Of a stretch of DNA of 13,969 bases, positions 7,501-13,877 are shown in pieces. Origin of the DNA: Coriobacteriales bacterium (GTDB taxonomy: Bacteria; Actinomycetota; Coriobacteriia; Coriobacteriales; UBA8131). Below the pieces are notes generated by a model. It saw nothing but the letters and a program-made list of their open reading frames with translations, was not told the DNA's origin and made no database searches. A program made the translations under genes and the position numbers. Each line of letters starts with the position of its first letter. The first letter of the stretch is position 1. The stretch spans positions 1-13,969 of the forward strand of contig JAIRTN010000061.1 in NCBI GenBank assembly GCA_031254905.1. Reading direction: 5' to 3'.

Positions 7501-7908
7501 CTAGTCTCTGGGTGTGACGCGGAGGTATTCCACCTGCTGGTCGGGCACCATGCCAAGCTGAGTTGATGCGGCCTCCTGTATGGCCGCGGGGCTGGTAGCG
7601 AAGGCATACTGCACTTCCAAACGAGAACCCTCCGAGATTTCTGATTCTATGGCACGAGACATCTGCGCGGAATCGGCAAGCAACTCCATCGTGGCATTGA
7701 CAAGCCCAACGCGCGCGACCCACACAACACCCGTAACAAGCGCCGCCATGATGCCAATGATGAACACCGCGCGCCAAATCGGCAAAAGCCCCGGTTGCGC
7801 CTCAGTCTCCGTCCTCCTCCCGGGTAAGACCCGTAAAGGTTGACGCAGTGGTTGTTCCTGCTCACGATGTCGCCGTGCCGGCTGCTGATATGCGAGTGCT
7901 GTTGCCAT
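7501..7908 (-). CDS. ftsL: FtsL-like bitopic cell-division protein
   Basis: 135 residues from the ATG at 7908: a basic, Gln/Arg/Pro-rich cytoplasmic segment (1-45), one TM helix (about 46-66), then a short extracellular part that starts helical, probably coiled coil (70-100), and ends with the FtsL/DivIC-like pattern A-x(3)-LGM-x-P...Y-x-R-V. Size, topology and position between rsmH and ftsI identify it; the sequence itself is poorly conserved, as is normal for FtsL. Its known partners are FtsB/DivIC, FtsQ and FtsI-FtsW at the septum. The start is uncertain: an in-frame GTG at 7974 would add 22 residues across a direct repeat, and neither start has a strong Shine-Dalgarno site. Confidence 0.8.
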   Translation of the reverse strand: MATALAYQQPARRHREQEQPLRQPLRVLPGRRTETEAQPGLLPIWRAVFIIGIMAALVTGVVWVARVGLVNATMELLADSAQMSRAIESEISEGSRLEVQYAFATSPAAIQEAASTQLGMVPDQQVEYLRVTPRD

Positions 7909-7919
7909 ACTGTCTACTT

Positions 7920-7999
7920 CGTTTCTGGCGGGCCATGCCACCGCCCTCGTTCGTTTTCCGGCGGGCCATGTCACCGCCGCTGCGTTTATGCTGCGTTTA
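7920..7999. repeat. Two sets of short tandem duplications between rsmH and ftsL
   Basis: An imperfect unit of about 27 bp containing GGCGGGCCATG is present at 7920-7945 and 7952-7978, differing by one indel and two substitutions. Immediately after it, CTGCGTTTA is repeated at 7980-7988 and 7991-7999 with an 11-bp period. These fill most of the 102 bp between the rsmH stop and the likely ftsL start and are the reason for the alternative upstream GTG start. Confidence 0.7.
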
Positions 8000-8010
8000 C
8001 GTTTGCCGCC

Positions 8011-8970
8011 CTACTGCTCATTCCTCTTTACCGCAACGCGCAACTTTGCGCTTTTGGCGCGCGGGTTACGCTCAAGTTCCGCTTCACTCGCGCGAAGGGG
8101 CTTTCCTCTCACAGACGAAAGTATCGGCTCATGCCCACACGTACACACCGGTAACTCCGGCGGACAGATACACCCCTTTGCCGCCTGCGCGAAGGCCTCC
8201 TTAACGATGCGGTCCTCCAGCGAATGGTAGCTGATGACAACGATGCGGCCTCCGGGATTGAGCCAGCGCAATGCTGCCTCCAGACCGCTTTTCAGCGCTT
8301 CTATTTCCCCATTGACCGCAATCCTCAGTGCCTGAAATGTCCTCTTGGCGGGATTCCCTCCCGCTCTGCGAGCCCCCGCCGGAATGGCCGCCTTCACCAG
8401 CTCCACCAACTCCGTGGTGGTTTCGAGGGGCCGTTTCTCACGCTCCCGCACGATGAAATGCGCGATGCGGGATGCCCAGCGCTCCTCTCCATATTCATGA
8501 AGAATCCAGGCGAGGTCTGTTTCGTTTGTGGTGTTGATGACCTCTGCTGCGGTTATGTTCTGTTTGCCCGGATTCATCCTCATATCAAGGGGGGCCTCTC
8601 GCGCATAGGAGAAACCCCGCTGGGGGGTATCGAGTTGGGGCGACGAAACGCCCAAGTCGAACAGAAATCCGTCGATGCCGGGAAGCTCTGCCGAAACGAG
8701 CAACTCATCAAGGGCGCCAAAATTCCCATGGAGAGGGATGAAGTTCAAATGGGGATAAGTCCCCCGGATGCGTTCGCACGCTGCTTCGAGCGCCGTCGTG
8801 TCTTGGTCGATGCCGATGAGCAGGCCATCTGGCTCAAGGTCGCGAGCCAATCCGAGTGCGTGGCCCGCTCCGCCGAGAGTACAGTCGCAGTAGACTTCGC
8901 CCGGCTTCAGCGCCAGCGCCTCCCTGCATTCGGGGAGCATGACGGGTGTATGCCGATATTCCGCTGTCAA
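8011..8970 (-). CDS. rsmH: 16S rRNA (cytosine(1402)-N(4))-methyltransferase RsmH (MraW)
   Basis: SAM-dependent enzyme that N4-methylates C1402 in the ribosomal P site of 16S rRNA. The 319 residues match the family. Motifs: HTPVML (7-12), the SAM-loop DCTLGGAGHA (29-38), GIDQD (53-57), DLGVSSPQLD (105-114), FSYAREAPLDMRM (120-132), KRTFQALRIAVN (209-220) and ISYHSLEDRIVK (246-257). Near the C-terminus CICPPELPVCTCG (267-279) carries the usual Cys pattern. The start must be the TTG at 8968-8970, because the mraZ stop codon is in the same frame only five codons upstream. AAGGGA precedes it at a rather long spacing of 11 bases. It lies 15 nt after mraZ. Confidence 0.97.
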   Translation of the reverse strand: MTAEYRHTPVMLPECREALALKPGEVYCDCTLGGAGHALGLARDLEPDGLLIGIDQDTTALEAACERIRGTYPHLNFIPLHGNFGALDELLVSAELPGIDGFLFDLGVSSPQLDTPQRGFSYAREAPLDMRMNPGKQNITAAEVINTTNETDLAWILHEYGEERWASRIAHFIVREREKRPLETTTELVELVKAAIPAGARRAGGNPAKRTFQALRIAVNGEIEALKSGLEAALRWLNPGGRIVVISYHSLEDRIVKEAFAQAAKGCICPPELPVCTCGHEPILSSVRGKPLRASEAELERNPRAKSAKLRVAVKRNEQ

Positions 8971-8985
8971 GGCGCCACTGGTCCC

Positions 8986-9423
8986 TTACGGACGATCCAT
9001 AAGCTCATGTTCGTCGTAGAATTCGTCGGCTTCCTCAAGGACGTCGGGGTTCCATATCTCGATGTGGTCATCCACACCGACGATGACGACAGTCTCCTCA
9101 AGGGACGCATAGCCGCGAAGGGCCTTCGGAATGAGGATGCGCTGCGCGGCATCAACCGTGATGTCCTCGCGACTGGCGAACAGTCTCCGCTTGAGAGCGT
9201 TTTGAGAAGCGCTCCTCTGCTGAAAGCCTTCGTCGCCTTCGAGGAAGTTTCGCGCCCACGCATCGAACTCGCTTGCCCTGTACGCCCACAGGCAGGGAAA
9301 TTTCCTATCGGGACCCTTAATAACAGCAAGGTCATCAAGAAGCACCCTATAATGTTTAGAGGGCAGGGAGATACGGCCTTTCTTATCCATGGGATGTGTG
9401 GATGTTCCACCGAGGCCACTCAT
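8986..9423 (-). CDS. mraZ: Transcriptional regulator MraZ
   Basis: A 145-residue DNA-binding protein made of two SpoVT/AbrB-like swapped-hairpin halves, each with its signature: DKKGRISLPSKHYR (13-26) and DAAQRILIPKALRGYA (91-106). MraZ oligomers bind short GTGG-containing repeats in front of their own gene and control the dcw operon. The ATG at 9423 was chosen because AAAGGAAGG (complement of 9428-9436) sits just ahead of it; the frame stays open to 9504 but that would overlap the promoter. The acidic C-terminal tail (EEADEFYDEHE, 130-140) is a small extension. It is first in the operon. Confidence 0.95.
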   Translation of the reverse strand: MSGLGGTSTHPMDKKGRISLPSKHYRVLLDDLAVIKGPDRKFPCLWAYRASEFDAWARNFLEGDEGFQQRSASQNALKRRLFASREDITVDAAQRILIPKALRGYASLEETVVIVGVDDHIEIWNPDVLEEADEFYDEHELMDRP

Positions 9424-9475
9424 GCTACCTTCCTTTGTGCGTTTGGTGCTTCTTGACTCACTTGTGCATAGAGGC

Positions 9476-9504
9476 ATAGTACCCCACTTTTCAACACCTG
9501 ACAA
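9476..9504 (-). promoter_or_regulatory. mraZ/dcw operon promoter with candidate MraZ box
   Basis: On the minus strand TTGTCA (complement of 9499-9504, five of six to consensus) and TACTAT (complement of 9476-9481) are exactly 17 bp apart. The predicted start is near 9469, giving a leader of about 46 nt. The spacer holds AAGTGGGG (complement of 9482-9489), and a GTGTT begins 10 bp before its GTGGG, fitting the one-turn spacing of MraZ boxes. This supports negative autoregulation by MraZ. Confidence 0.7.
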
Positions 9505-9508
9505 CTGA

Positions 9509-9555
9509 TTTTTGGTAATTCTTTATTATTTTTACTGGTAAAGGCATAATTTTTT
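9509..9555. promoter_or_regulatory. Phased A/T tracts upstream of the mraZ promoter
   Basis: Runs of T5 (9509-9513), T5 (9529-9533) and T6 (9550-9555) have centres 20 and 21 bp apart, close to two helical turns, in an AT-rich island inside GC-rich DNA. They sit just upstream of the -35. Such phasing bends DNA and can act as an UP-like element; here that is inference. Confidence 0.4.
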
Positions 9556-9620
9556 GGTGTTGAAGGTATCGCATAAATTTCGGGATTCGTGGCTGGTGCG
9601 GGGTAACTGCTACCGTTGCG

Positions 9621-9675
9621 CCCACATTTTGTCTCCCAAAAACCACAACATATAGTGCTTCCTCCCCCACCCACA
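9621..9675 (-). repeat. Three TGTGG(G/T) repeats far upstream of mraZ
   Basis: Minus-strand TGTGGG (9621-9626), TGTGGT (9642-9647) and TGTGGG (9670-9675) are spaced 21 and 28 bp. The core resembles MraZ boxes but lies 120-170 bp above the -35, which is farther than known sites. They may be extra MraZ sites or chance in a G-rich strand. Confidence 0.3.
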
Positions 9676-9712
9676 ATCCATATAGAGTACCCGCCCCCAG
9701 AGCCACCCTCCC

Positions 9713-9801
9713 GTCATACCCGGGCTTGTCCCGGGTATCGAGCCGTGCGATTACGAATCGTTGCTCGCTGACTAGATTGTCGGGTCAAGCCCAACAATGA
9801 T
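9713..9801. repeat. Double-hairpin intergenic element resembling a dispersed mobile repeat (REP/MITE-like)
   Basis: The left end is a perfect 9-bp hairpin, arms ATACCCGGG (9716-9724) and CCCGGGTAT (9730-9738) around CTTGT. The right end is a second hairpin, arms ATTGT...GGG and CCC...ACAAT (9776-9798) around TCAAG with one mismatch. The outer 28 bases at the two ends are imperfect inverted repeats of each other (19 of 28 matching), both with the core GGGCTTG. This end-to-end symmetry without any ORF is the architecture of small non-autonomous repeats. It lies after the recombinase stop; without a U tract it is a poor intrinsic terminator. Confidence 0.6.
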
Positions 9802-9818
9802 GAAAGTGGGAGGAAGGG

Positions 9819-10871
9819 CTATTCGAGGCGGGCGCGGGGGTGGGACTGGTTGTATTCTTTTCTGACGTGGCTTCGGTCGACATGGGTATATATCTGTGTT
9901 GTGGAGATGTCGGAATGGCCGAGCAACTCTTGGATGGTGCGGAGGTCGGCGCCGCCCTCGAGAAGATGCGTAGCAAAACTGTGACGCAGCGTGTGGGGAT
10001 GCAACTCCTCGATACCAACCTCGGCGCCGTAGTGCCTGACAATGTCAAAGACCCCTTGGCGCGTGAGGCGACGGCCGCGCGCGTTGAGAAAGACGGCGGC
10101 GCCCTCGGGTGGCGCAGCGACACCCTTGGTGTGCAGAAGGCCGCGGTGCCAGCTGAGATAGTCATCCAGTGCGCGCAGGGCGAGTTCGCCAATCGGAACG
10201 ACCCGCTCCTTATCCCCCTTACCCGTCACGCGTAAAAAGCCCTCATTGGGGAAGATGGCCGTTCGGTTGAGGGCGACGACCTCGGCAACCCGCAGGCCGC
10301 AGCCGTACATGAGTTCGAGCAGCGCCCGGTCCCGCGCGCCGAGGGGAGTTGGGGGGAAGGGCTGTTCGAGCAGCTCTTTTGCCTGCTGGAGGCTCAGCGT
10401 GTGCGGGAGCGTTGCGGGGGTTTTGGGCAGGCGGAGGGTGGTGGTTGGGTCGGCGGGGGCGATGCCGTCGCGGACGCAGAAGCGATGAAAGCCCCTCAGC
10501 GACGAGACGAAGCGTTTTTGCGACGTGACGGCGGGGGCGGGCGTGGCCGAGCGTTGCTCGATGAGGTAGTCCGTTATTGTTTCGCGGCCGACCGCGCCGA
10601 CCTCGCGGATGCCACGCTCGGCGAGCCACGTGAGGTAGCGGGTGAGGTCGCGCCCGTAGGCTTCGAGCGTGAGTTTTGAGGAGCCTTTTTCGATGGCGAG
10701 ATAGGACAAGAACTCGTCGAGCGCCCGAAAGGAGGGGGGCTTGGGCTCGACGGCGGGGCGGGCGGCGGCGGGCGCGCCGGCAGGGATGGATGCGGCGGAC
10801 GCGCCGCCAGGGGCCTTGGGGGCCTTGAGGACCTTGGAGGCTCTTGGGGCTTTGGGGGGCCGTCTTGCCAC
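9819..10871 (-). CDS. xerD: Tyrosine site-specific recombinase, XerD type
   Basis: 350 residues: a Lys/Pro/Ala-rich N-terminal extension (1-45), a SAM-like core-binding domain (about 46-140) and the catalytic domain (about 155-340). All catalytic residues are visible: R194 in YGCGLR, K218 in TGKGDKER, H293-x-x-R296 in HPHTLRHSF, H319 in LLGHSD and nucleophile Y328 in STTQIYTHV. GHSD and the C-terminal HPRA favour XerD, which with XerC resolves chromosome dimers at dif. The GTG at 10871 is the only plausible start before the core; AGG lies six bases ahead of it and it begins 2 nt after the DUF3866 stop. A XerC or single-recombinase XerH/XerS role is not excluded, as no partner or dif is seen. 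Confidence 0.93.
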   Translation of the reverse strand: MARRPPKAPRASKVLKAPKAPGGASAASIPAGAPAAARPAVEPKPPSFRALDEFLSYLAIEKGSSKLTLEAYGRDLTRYLTWLAERGIREVGAVGRETITDYLIEQRSATPAPAVTSQKRFVSSLRGFHRFCVRDGIAPADPTTTLRLPKTPATLPHTLSLQQAKELLEQPFPPTPLGARDRALLELMYGCGLRVAEVVALNRTAIFPNEGFLRVTGKGDKERVVPIGELALRALDDYLSWHRGLLHTKGVAAPPEGAAVFLNARGRRLTRQGVFDIVRHYGAEVGIEELHPHTLRHSFATHLLEGGADLRTIQELLGHSDISTTQIYTHVDRSHVRKEYNQSHPRARLE

Positions 10872-10873
10872 GC

Positions 10874-12148
10874 TTAGCCTGCGCTTGGTTGCGGGGGTGG
10901 GGCGGTGACTGGGTCGATGGCTGGCTCGGTGGGGGCGGAGACGGGGTTAGCGGGAGGCGCGGGGGTGGCCGGGGGCTCGTGAGGGGGCTCGGCCGAAACC
11001 TCGGCGGCACGAGGGTTCGCGGCGATACTGGCGGCAAGGATGCCTGCGGCATAGGCTGCGGAGAAGAACGCGGGGTCCTCGGCTTGGGCGCGTCCCATCG
11101 TCGTCACCCGCAAGCCGCGCGTATCGATGGCCGCACCTGCCACGGAAACATCGGCGGCCATATGGCGGCCGAAGATGTTCGATTCTTCCAGTTGTCGCTT
11201 GACCGTTGCCGCCTGCTGAGGGCTTAGGTCATCGGGGAGGGGTATGAGCGCCGGGGCGAGACAGGCTGTTCCCAAGACGACGAGCGTGTGATGGCTCACG
11301 CCGTGGTGCCGTTTGCGCGCATCGGCAAACGAGAGACGTAGCGGGGCTATCGGCACGCCACCGAGGGAAGCGACGGCATTAAGCGCCTGAGCCTGAGCAA
11401 GAGCGCCATGGCCAAAACGCGTCGCGGTGCCGACGATGCCCGGGCCTTGAGCGCAGATGATGACATCGGCCGCGCAAACCGCCGTTGCCGCCAACATGCC
11501 GGAGTAGAGGTTTACCGCCTCCATGTCGGCACCGAAGGCTTGACCGCAGCTTATTGACAGGTCGATGAGGCCAACTTGGCGCATGTCCGCCAGAAGCGTC
11601 GAGAACGAAGCGAGCAGCGCAGCCTCGTCGGTCATACAGTAGACGACACGCGCCTCGGGCATGACGTACTTGATTGCCGCCGCGACCAACGGCACTTGGC
11701 TGTGCAGTTCGCAGCAGACCACGGGGATGCCCCCGAGCGTATGAGCTTGCTGCATAACCTCGTGATGAGGTGAGGCGGGTTCCTCCACGGAAAGGGCTTC
11801 ATGCTGCAGCGGCGTATAGCGCAGCTTCATGATATGACCGGCGGAGACATCGTCGTTAAAGGCAAGGGGGCCGCTGCGCTCGATTGCCGTGAGATTTGCG
11901 ACCACAAAGCCCACGCCACCCGTGCCAAGCCCGAGGTCAACCGCCGTGGTGTTGATAAGGAGCGTGTCGCCGACCTCACAGGGCGGCGCGAGGGCCTCGT
12001 AGCGCAGGGCCTCCAGTGGAACGGAGACATGTGTCACTTGGGAGAATGTGTCAACAGATACGTCCCCTTGACACACTTCGACCGTAAGTCGCTGCACACC
12101 GTGTTGTGGCTCGTGAACCTCCGTTACGTGGGCAATGACAAGGCGCAT
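10874..12148 (-). CDS. DUF3866 family protein of unknown function
   Basis: 424 residues. The conserved core matches what I recall of DUF3866: LINTTAVDLGLGTGG (64-78), AGHIMKLRYTPLQ (103-115), ELHSQVP (147-153), CGQAFGADMEAVN (201-213), CAQGPGIVGTATRFGHG (232-248), LRLSFADARKRHHGVSHH (270-287). The invariant Gly, Asp and His residues suggest an enzyme, but no reaction is known and none is proposed here. There is no signal peptide or TM helix. Residues 381-424 are a Pro/Ala/Glu-rich tail outside the core. It starts 6 nt after yebC and ends 2 nt before the recombinase, so the three are almost surely co-transcribed. The ribosome site is weak, in keeping with coupled translation. Confidence 0.85.
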   Translation of the reverse strand: MRLVIAHVTEVHEPQHGVQRLTVEVCQGDVSVDTFSQVTHVSVPLEALRYEALAPPCEVGDTLLINTTAVDLGLGTGGVGFVVANLTAIERSGPLAFNDDVSAGHIMKLRYTPLQHEALSVEEPASPHHEVMQQAHTLGGIPVVCCELHSQVPLVAAAIKYVMPEARVVYCMTDEAALLASFSTLLADMRQVGLIDLSISCGQAFGADMEAVNLYSGMLAATAVCAADVIICAQGPGIVGTATRFGHGALAQAQALNAVASLGGVPIAPLRLSFADARKRHHGVSHHTLVVLGTACLAPALIPLPDDLSPQQAATVKRQLEESNIFGRHMAADVSVAGAAIDTRGLRVTTMGRAQAEDPAFFSAAYAAGILAASIAANPRAAEVSAEPPHEPPATPAPPANPVSAPTEPAIDPVTAPPPQPSAG

Positions 12149-12154
12149 AGAAAA

Positions 12155-12913
12155 TCACTCGTCAAGGGCCGCGGCGATTTCGTCGGTTATGTCCATCGTG
12201 TGATAGACGTTTTGCAAATCCTCAAGTTCCTCAAGCCGGTCAATGAGGCGCATAACCTTTTTCGCGTCACTGACGCTTACTTCGGTCGGCGTGGTGGGCT
12301 CCATAATAAGTTCGTAACCCTTGACCTCCACGCCTGCGTCTTCGAGGGCCTTTTTGACGTTTGCCAACTCGGTGGGAGCCGTGAGAACAACCCACTCCTC
12401 CTCCGCGTCTTCGTAGTCCTCGCCGCCCGCGTCGGCAACGAGCATCATGAACTCGTCCTCGTCGGGGGCCTGCGCCTTCTCCACCGTAACTTGGCCGCGA
12501 CGCTCAAACTGGAAGGCGACGCTGCCGGTGGTGCCGAGGTTGCCACCGCTATGGCTAAAGGCCGAGCGCACGTCGGCGGCGGTGCGGTTGCGGTTGTCGG
12601 TAAGCGCCTCAATATAGACCGCCACACCCGCCGGGCCATAGCCCTCATAGATGACGTTCTCGAAGTTTGCGCTGTCGCTGCCGGTGCCGAAGGCTTTCTT
12701 GATGGCGGTGTCGATTTTATCGCGAGGGAGCGAATAGCTTTTTGCCTTTGCGACGGCCGCCGCGAGAGAGGCGTTGTTATCGGGATTGGGGTCGCCACCT
12801 TCCTTTGCCGCGACGGTGATATTGCGCGAGAGTTTAGAGAACAGCGCGCTACGCTTGGCGTCTTGTGCCGCCTTGCGGTATTTGGTGGTAGCCCATTTGG
12901 AATGTCCGGACAT
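12155..12913 (-). CDS. yebC: YebC/PmpR family protein
   Basis: 252 residues, full length for the family, opening with the hallmark MSGHSKWATTKYRKAAQDAK and followed by FSKLSRNITVAAKEGG (25-40), YEGYGPAGVAVYIEALTDNRNRT in parts (89-111) and GGNLGTTGSVAFQFERRG (123-140). A Glu/Asp-rich stretch (151-173) sits in the middle. Members were described first as DNA-binding regulators; more recent work assigns some of them to relieving ribosome stalling. In many bacteria yebC sits with the ruvABC resolvase genes; here DUF3866 and a Xer recombinase follow instead. AAAGGG lies eight bases before the ATG. Confidence 0.95.
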   Translation of the reverse strand: MSGHSKWATTKYRKAAQDAKRSALFSKLSRNITVAAKEGGDPNPDNNASLAAAVAKAKSYSLPRDKIDTAIKKAFGTGSDSANFENVIYEGYGPAGVAVYIEALTDNRNRTAADVRSAFSHSGGNLGTTGSVAFQFERRGQVTVEKAQAPDEDEFMMLVADAGGEDYEDAEEEWVVLTAPTELANVKKALEDAGVEVKGYELIMEPTTPTEVSVSDAKKVMRLIDRLEELEDLQNVYHTMDITDEIAAALDE

Positions 12914-12974
12914 AACAAGCCCTTTCTGCTTCGGTTTAGTTCATTTGTTCCATAGCGATACAGTGCCGAAAACC

Positions 12975-12980
12975 ATTATA
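12975..12980 (-). promoter_or_regulatory. Probable -10 of the yebC operon promoter
   Basis: TATAAT, a perfect -10, occurs on the minus strand 61 bases ahead of the yebC ATG. No good -35 lies at 16-18 bp. A start near 12968 would give a 55-nt leader. Confidence 0.45.
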
Positions 12981-13056
12981 ACGCGAAGTTGGGGAAGTTC
13001 CGAACAAGCAAGCGCCCCGTACTTATCACAAACATCCAAAAAAATAATCCGAAAAT

Positions 13057-13119
13057 TGACGTAAAGTTTACTTGACATCCCCGCGACGGGAGTGTACTAT
13101 GACGTAAAGTCAGCTTTAC
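13057..13119 (+). promoter_or_regulatory. XRE operon promoter bracketed by twin operators
   Basis: TTGACA (13072-13077, perfect) and TACTAT (13095-13100) are 17 bp apart. TGACGTAAAGT occurs at 13057-13067 and again at 13100-13110, one copy immediately before the -35 and one on the end of the -10. Each copy leads into an inverted repeat: GTAAA-G-TTTAC (13061-13071) and GTAAAG-TCAG-CTTTAC (13104-13119). The layout, with copies 43 bp or about four turns apart, fits repression by two cooperating dimers of the XRE protein encoded just downstream. Confidence 0.75.
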
Positions 13120-13133
13120 ATGAAAGGATTCCA

Positions 13134-13343
13134 GTGGAAAATCGGATTGAAATACTGCGACATGAGCGGGCAGTCACTCAAGAGGAATTGGCCGAGATTC
13201 TCGATGTCTCGCGCCAGACTATCAGTTCGCTGGAAAACGGGCGGTACAACCCGTCCATCACCCTCGCGTTTAAGATTGCCCGCTTCTTCAATCGGAGTGT
13301 CGAGGAAATATTCATCTACGAGGGAAAGGAAGAAACAGCATGA
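13134..13343 (+). CDS. Small XRE-family HTH regulator
   Basis: 69 residues, essentially one helix-turn-helix domain: NRIEILRHERAVTQEELAEI and VSRQTISSLENGRYNPSI, ending in FNRSVEEIFIYE. This matches the short YozG-like XRE repressors that precede membrane-protein and ABC-transporter genes. The start is GTG at 13134 with AAAGGA five bases ahead; the frame is open back to 13092 but that includes the promoter -10. It overlaps the next gene by ATGA (13340-13343). It most likely represses its own operon through the twin sites at 13057-13119. Confidence 0.9.
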   Translation: MENRIEILRHERAVTQEELAEILDVSRQTISSLENGRYNPSITLAFKIARFFNRSVEEIFIYEGKEETA

Positions 13344-13750
13344 TTAACCGAATTACGGATAGGGGGCGCCTGATACTGGTGCTTGTTGGCATGCTGCTGC
13401 TGGGCATTGGCATGGCGTTCTCGTTTGTCTCCGATGGGCCTTGGACCTCCTTTTTAACGGGCGTCGGCGGCGGGATTGTCGGAGCTGGCGCGCTTACCTT
13501 TGTCATCGCGCGCATAAGCCCCGCCTATGCACGCGAACAGGAACGTCTCAAGCACGACGAGCGGGCGGACCAAATCAGGGGGCAGGCCGCCCACCTGACC
13601 ATCTTCATCATGGCCATCCTCATGGCTGCGGCCATCCTTGTCTCGCTATATCTTGAGCGGGAGACTGTCTCCAGCGTAATTAGCTGCATCCTTCTCACCA
13701 TGACATCTCTTTTTATTCTTTTGAATATCTATCTCAACCGGCGGGGCTGA
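13340..13750 (+). CDS. Four-TM membrane protein, DUF2178-like
   Basis: 136 residues with four hydrophobic helices (about 10-29, 36-57, 84-105 and 111-131) and a charged cytoplasmic loop between the second and third. The loop reads EQERLKHDERADQIRGQAAH (67-86); D-E-R-x(3)-I-R-x-x-A is the signature of DUF2178-type proteins, which are often found directly after a small XRE regulator. The function is unknown; roles as membrane sensor for the regulator or accessory subunit of the adjacent ABC transporter are guesses from context. It starts on the ATGA overlap with the XRE gene, so both are made from one mRNA. Confidence 0.75.
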   Translation: MINRITDRGRLILVLVGMLLLGIGMAFSFVSDGPWTSFLTGVGGGIVGAGALTFVIARISPAYAREQERLKHDERADQIRGQAAHLTIFIMAILMAAAILVSLYLERETVSSVISCILLTMTSLFILLNIYLNRRG

Positions 13751-13759
13751 GGCGCCCGC

Positions 13760-13799
13760 AGAGCCTCAGAGCCTCAGAGCCCCAGAGCCCCTGAGCCGC
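13760..13799. repeat. Five tandem 8-bp units (AGAGCCYC)
   Basis: AGAGCCTC twice, AGAGCCCC twice and a degenerate TGAGCCGC follow the DUF2178-like stop codon. The first units can pair with GGCTGAGGC at the end of that gene (13745-13753), forming a GC-rich hairpin that could slow transcription between the genes. No U tract follows. Confidence 0.65.
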
Positions 13800-13810
13800 C
13801 GCCACCGCAC

Positions 13811-13827
13811 TGGTATACTGACATACC
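13811..13827 (+). promoter_or_regulatory. Candidate extended -10 promoter with overlapping inverted repeat for the ABC gene
   Basis: TGGTATACT (13811-13819) has the TG-n-TATACT form of an extended -10. The inverted repeat GGTAT-N6-ATACC (13812-13827) overlaps it and could be an operator. The -35 position is poor. The predicted start near 13826 would give a leader of about 52 nt. Confidence 0.4.
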
Positions 13828-13836
13828 GACACCATG

Positions 13837-13864
13837 CACGAGGCACCACCCACGAGGCACCACC
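13837..13864. repeat. Perfect 14-bp tandem duplication in the ABC gene leader
   Basis: CACGAGGCACCACC occurs at 13837-13850 and again, without a gap, at 13851-13864. It ends just before the ribosome-binding site AAAGGAAG. Confidence 0.85.
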
Positions 13865-13877
13865 GAAAGGAAGTTTC

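Noticed and set aside
8224..9456. 410-codon plus-strand open frame across rsmH and mraZ
   Set aside because: It is antisense to two well-identified genes, shows no recognisable domain, and long antisense frames are expected in GC-rich codon-biased DNA.
10243..11052. 269-codon minus-strand frame rich in Arg and Pro
   Set aside because: Alternate-frame reading of GC-rich xerD and the DUF3866 tail; composition is typical of a shifted frame.
11801..12955. 384-codon plus-strand open frame across DUF3866 and yebC
   Set aside because: Antisense shadow of two conserved genes; its start and end cut through unrelated coding regions and no family features are seen.
13092..13133. GTG start at 13092 for the XRE gene
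   Set aside because: It would lie upstream of the predicted transcription start and over the -10 and operator; the GTG at 13134 has a proper ribosome site.
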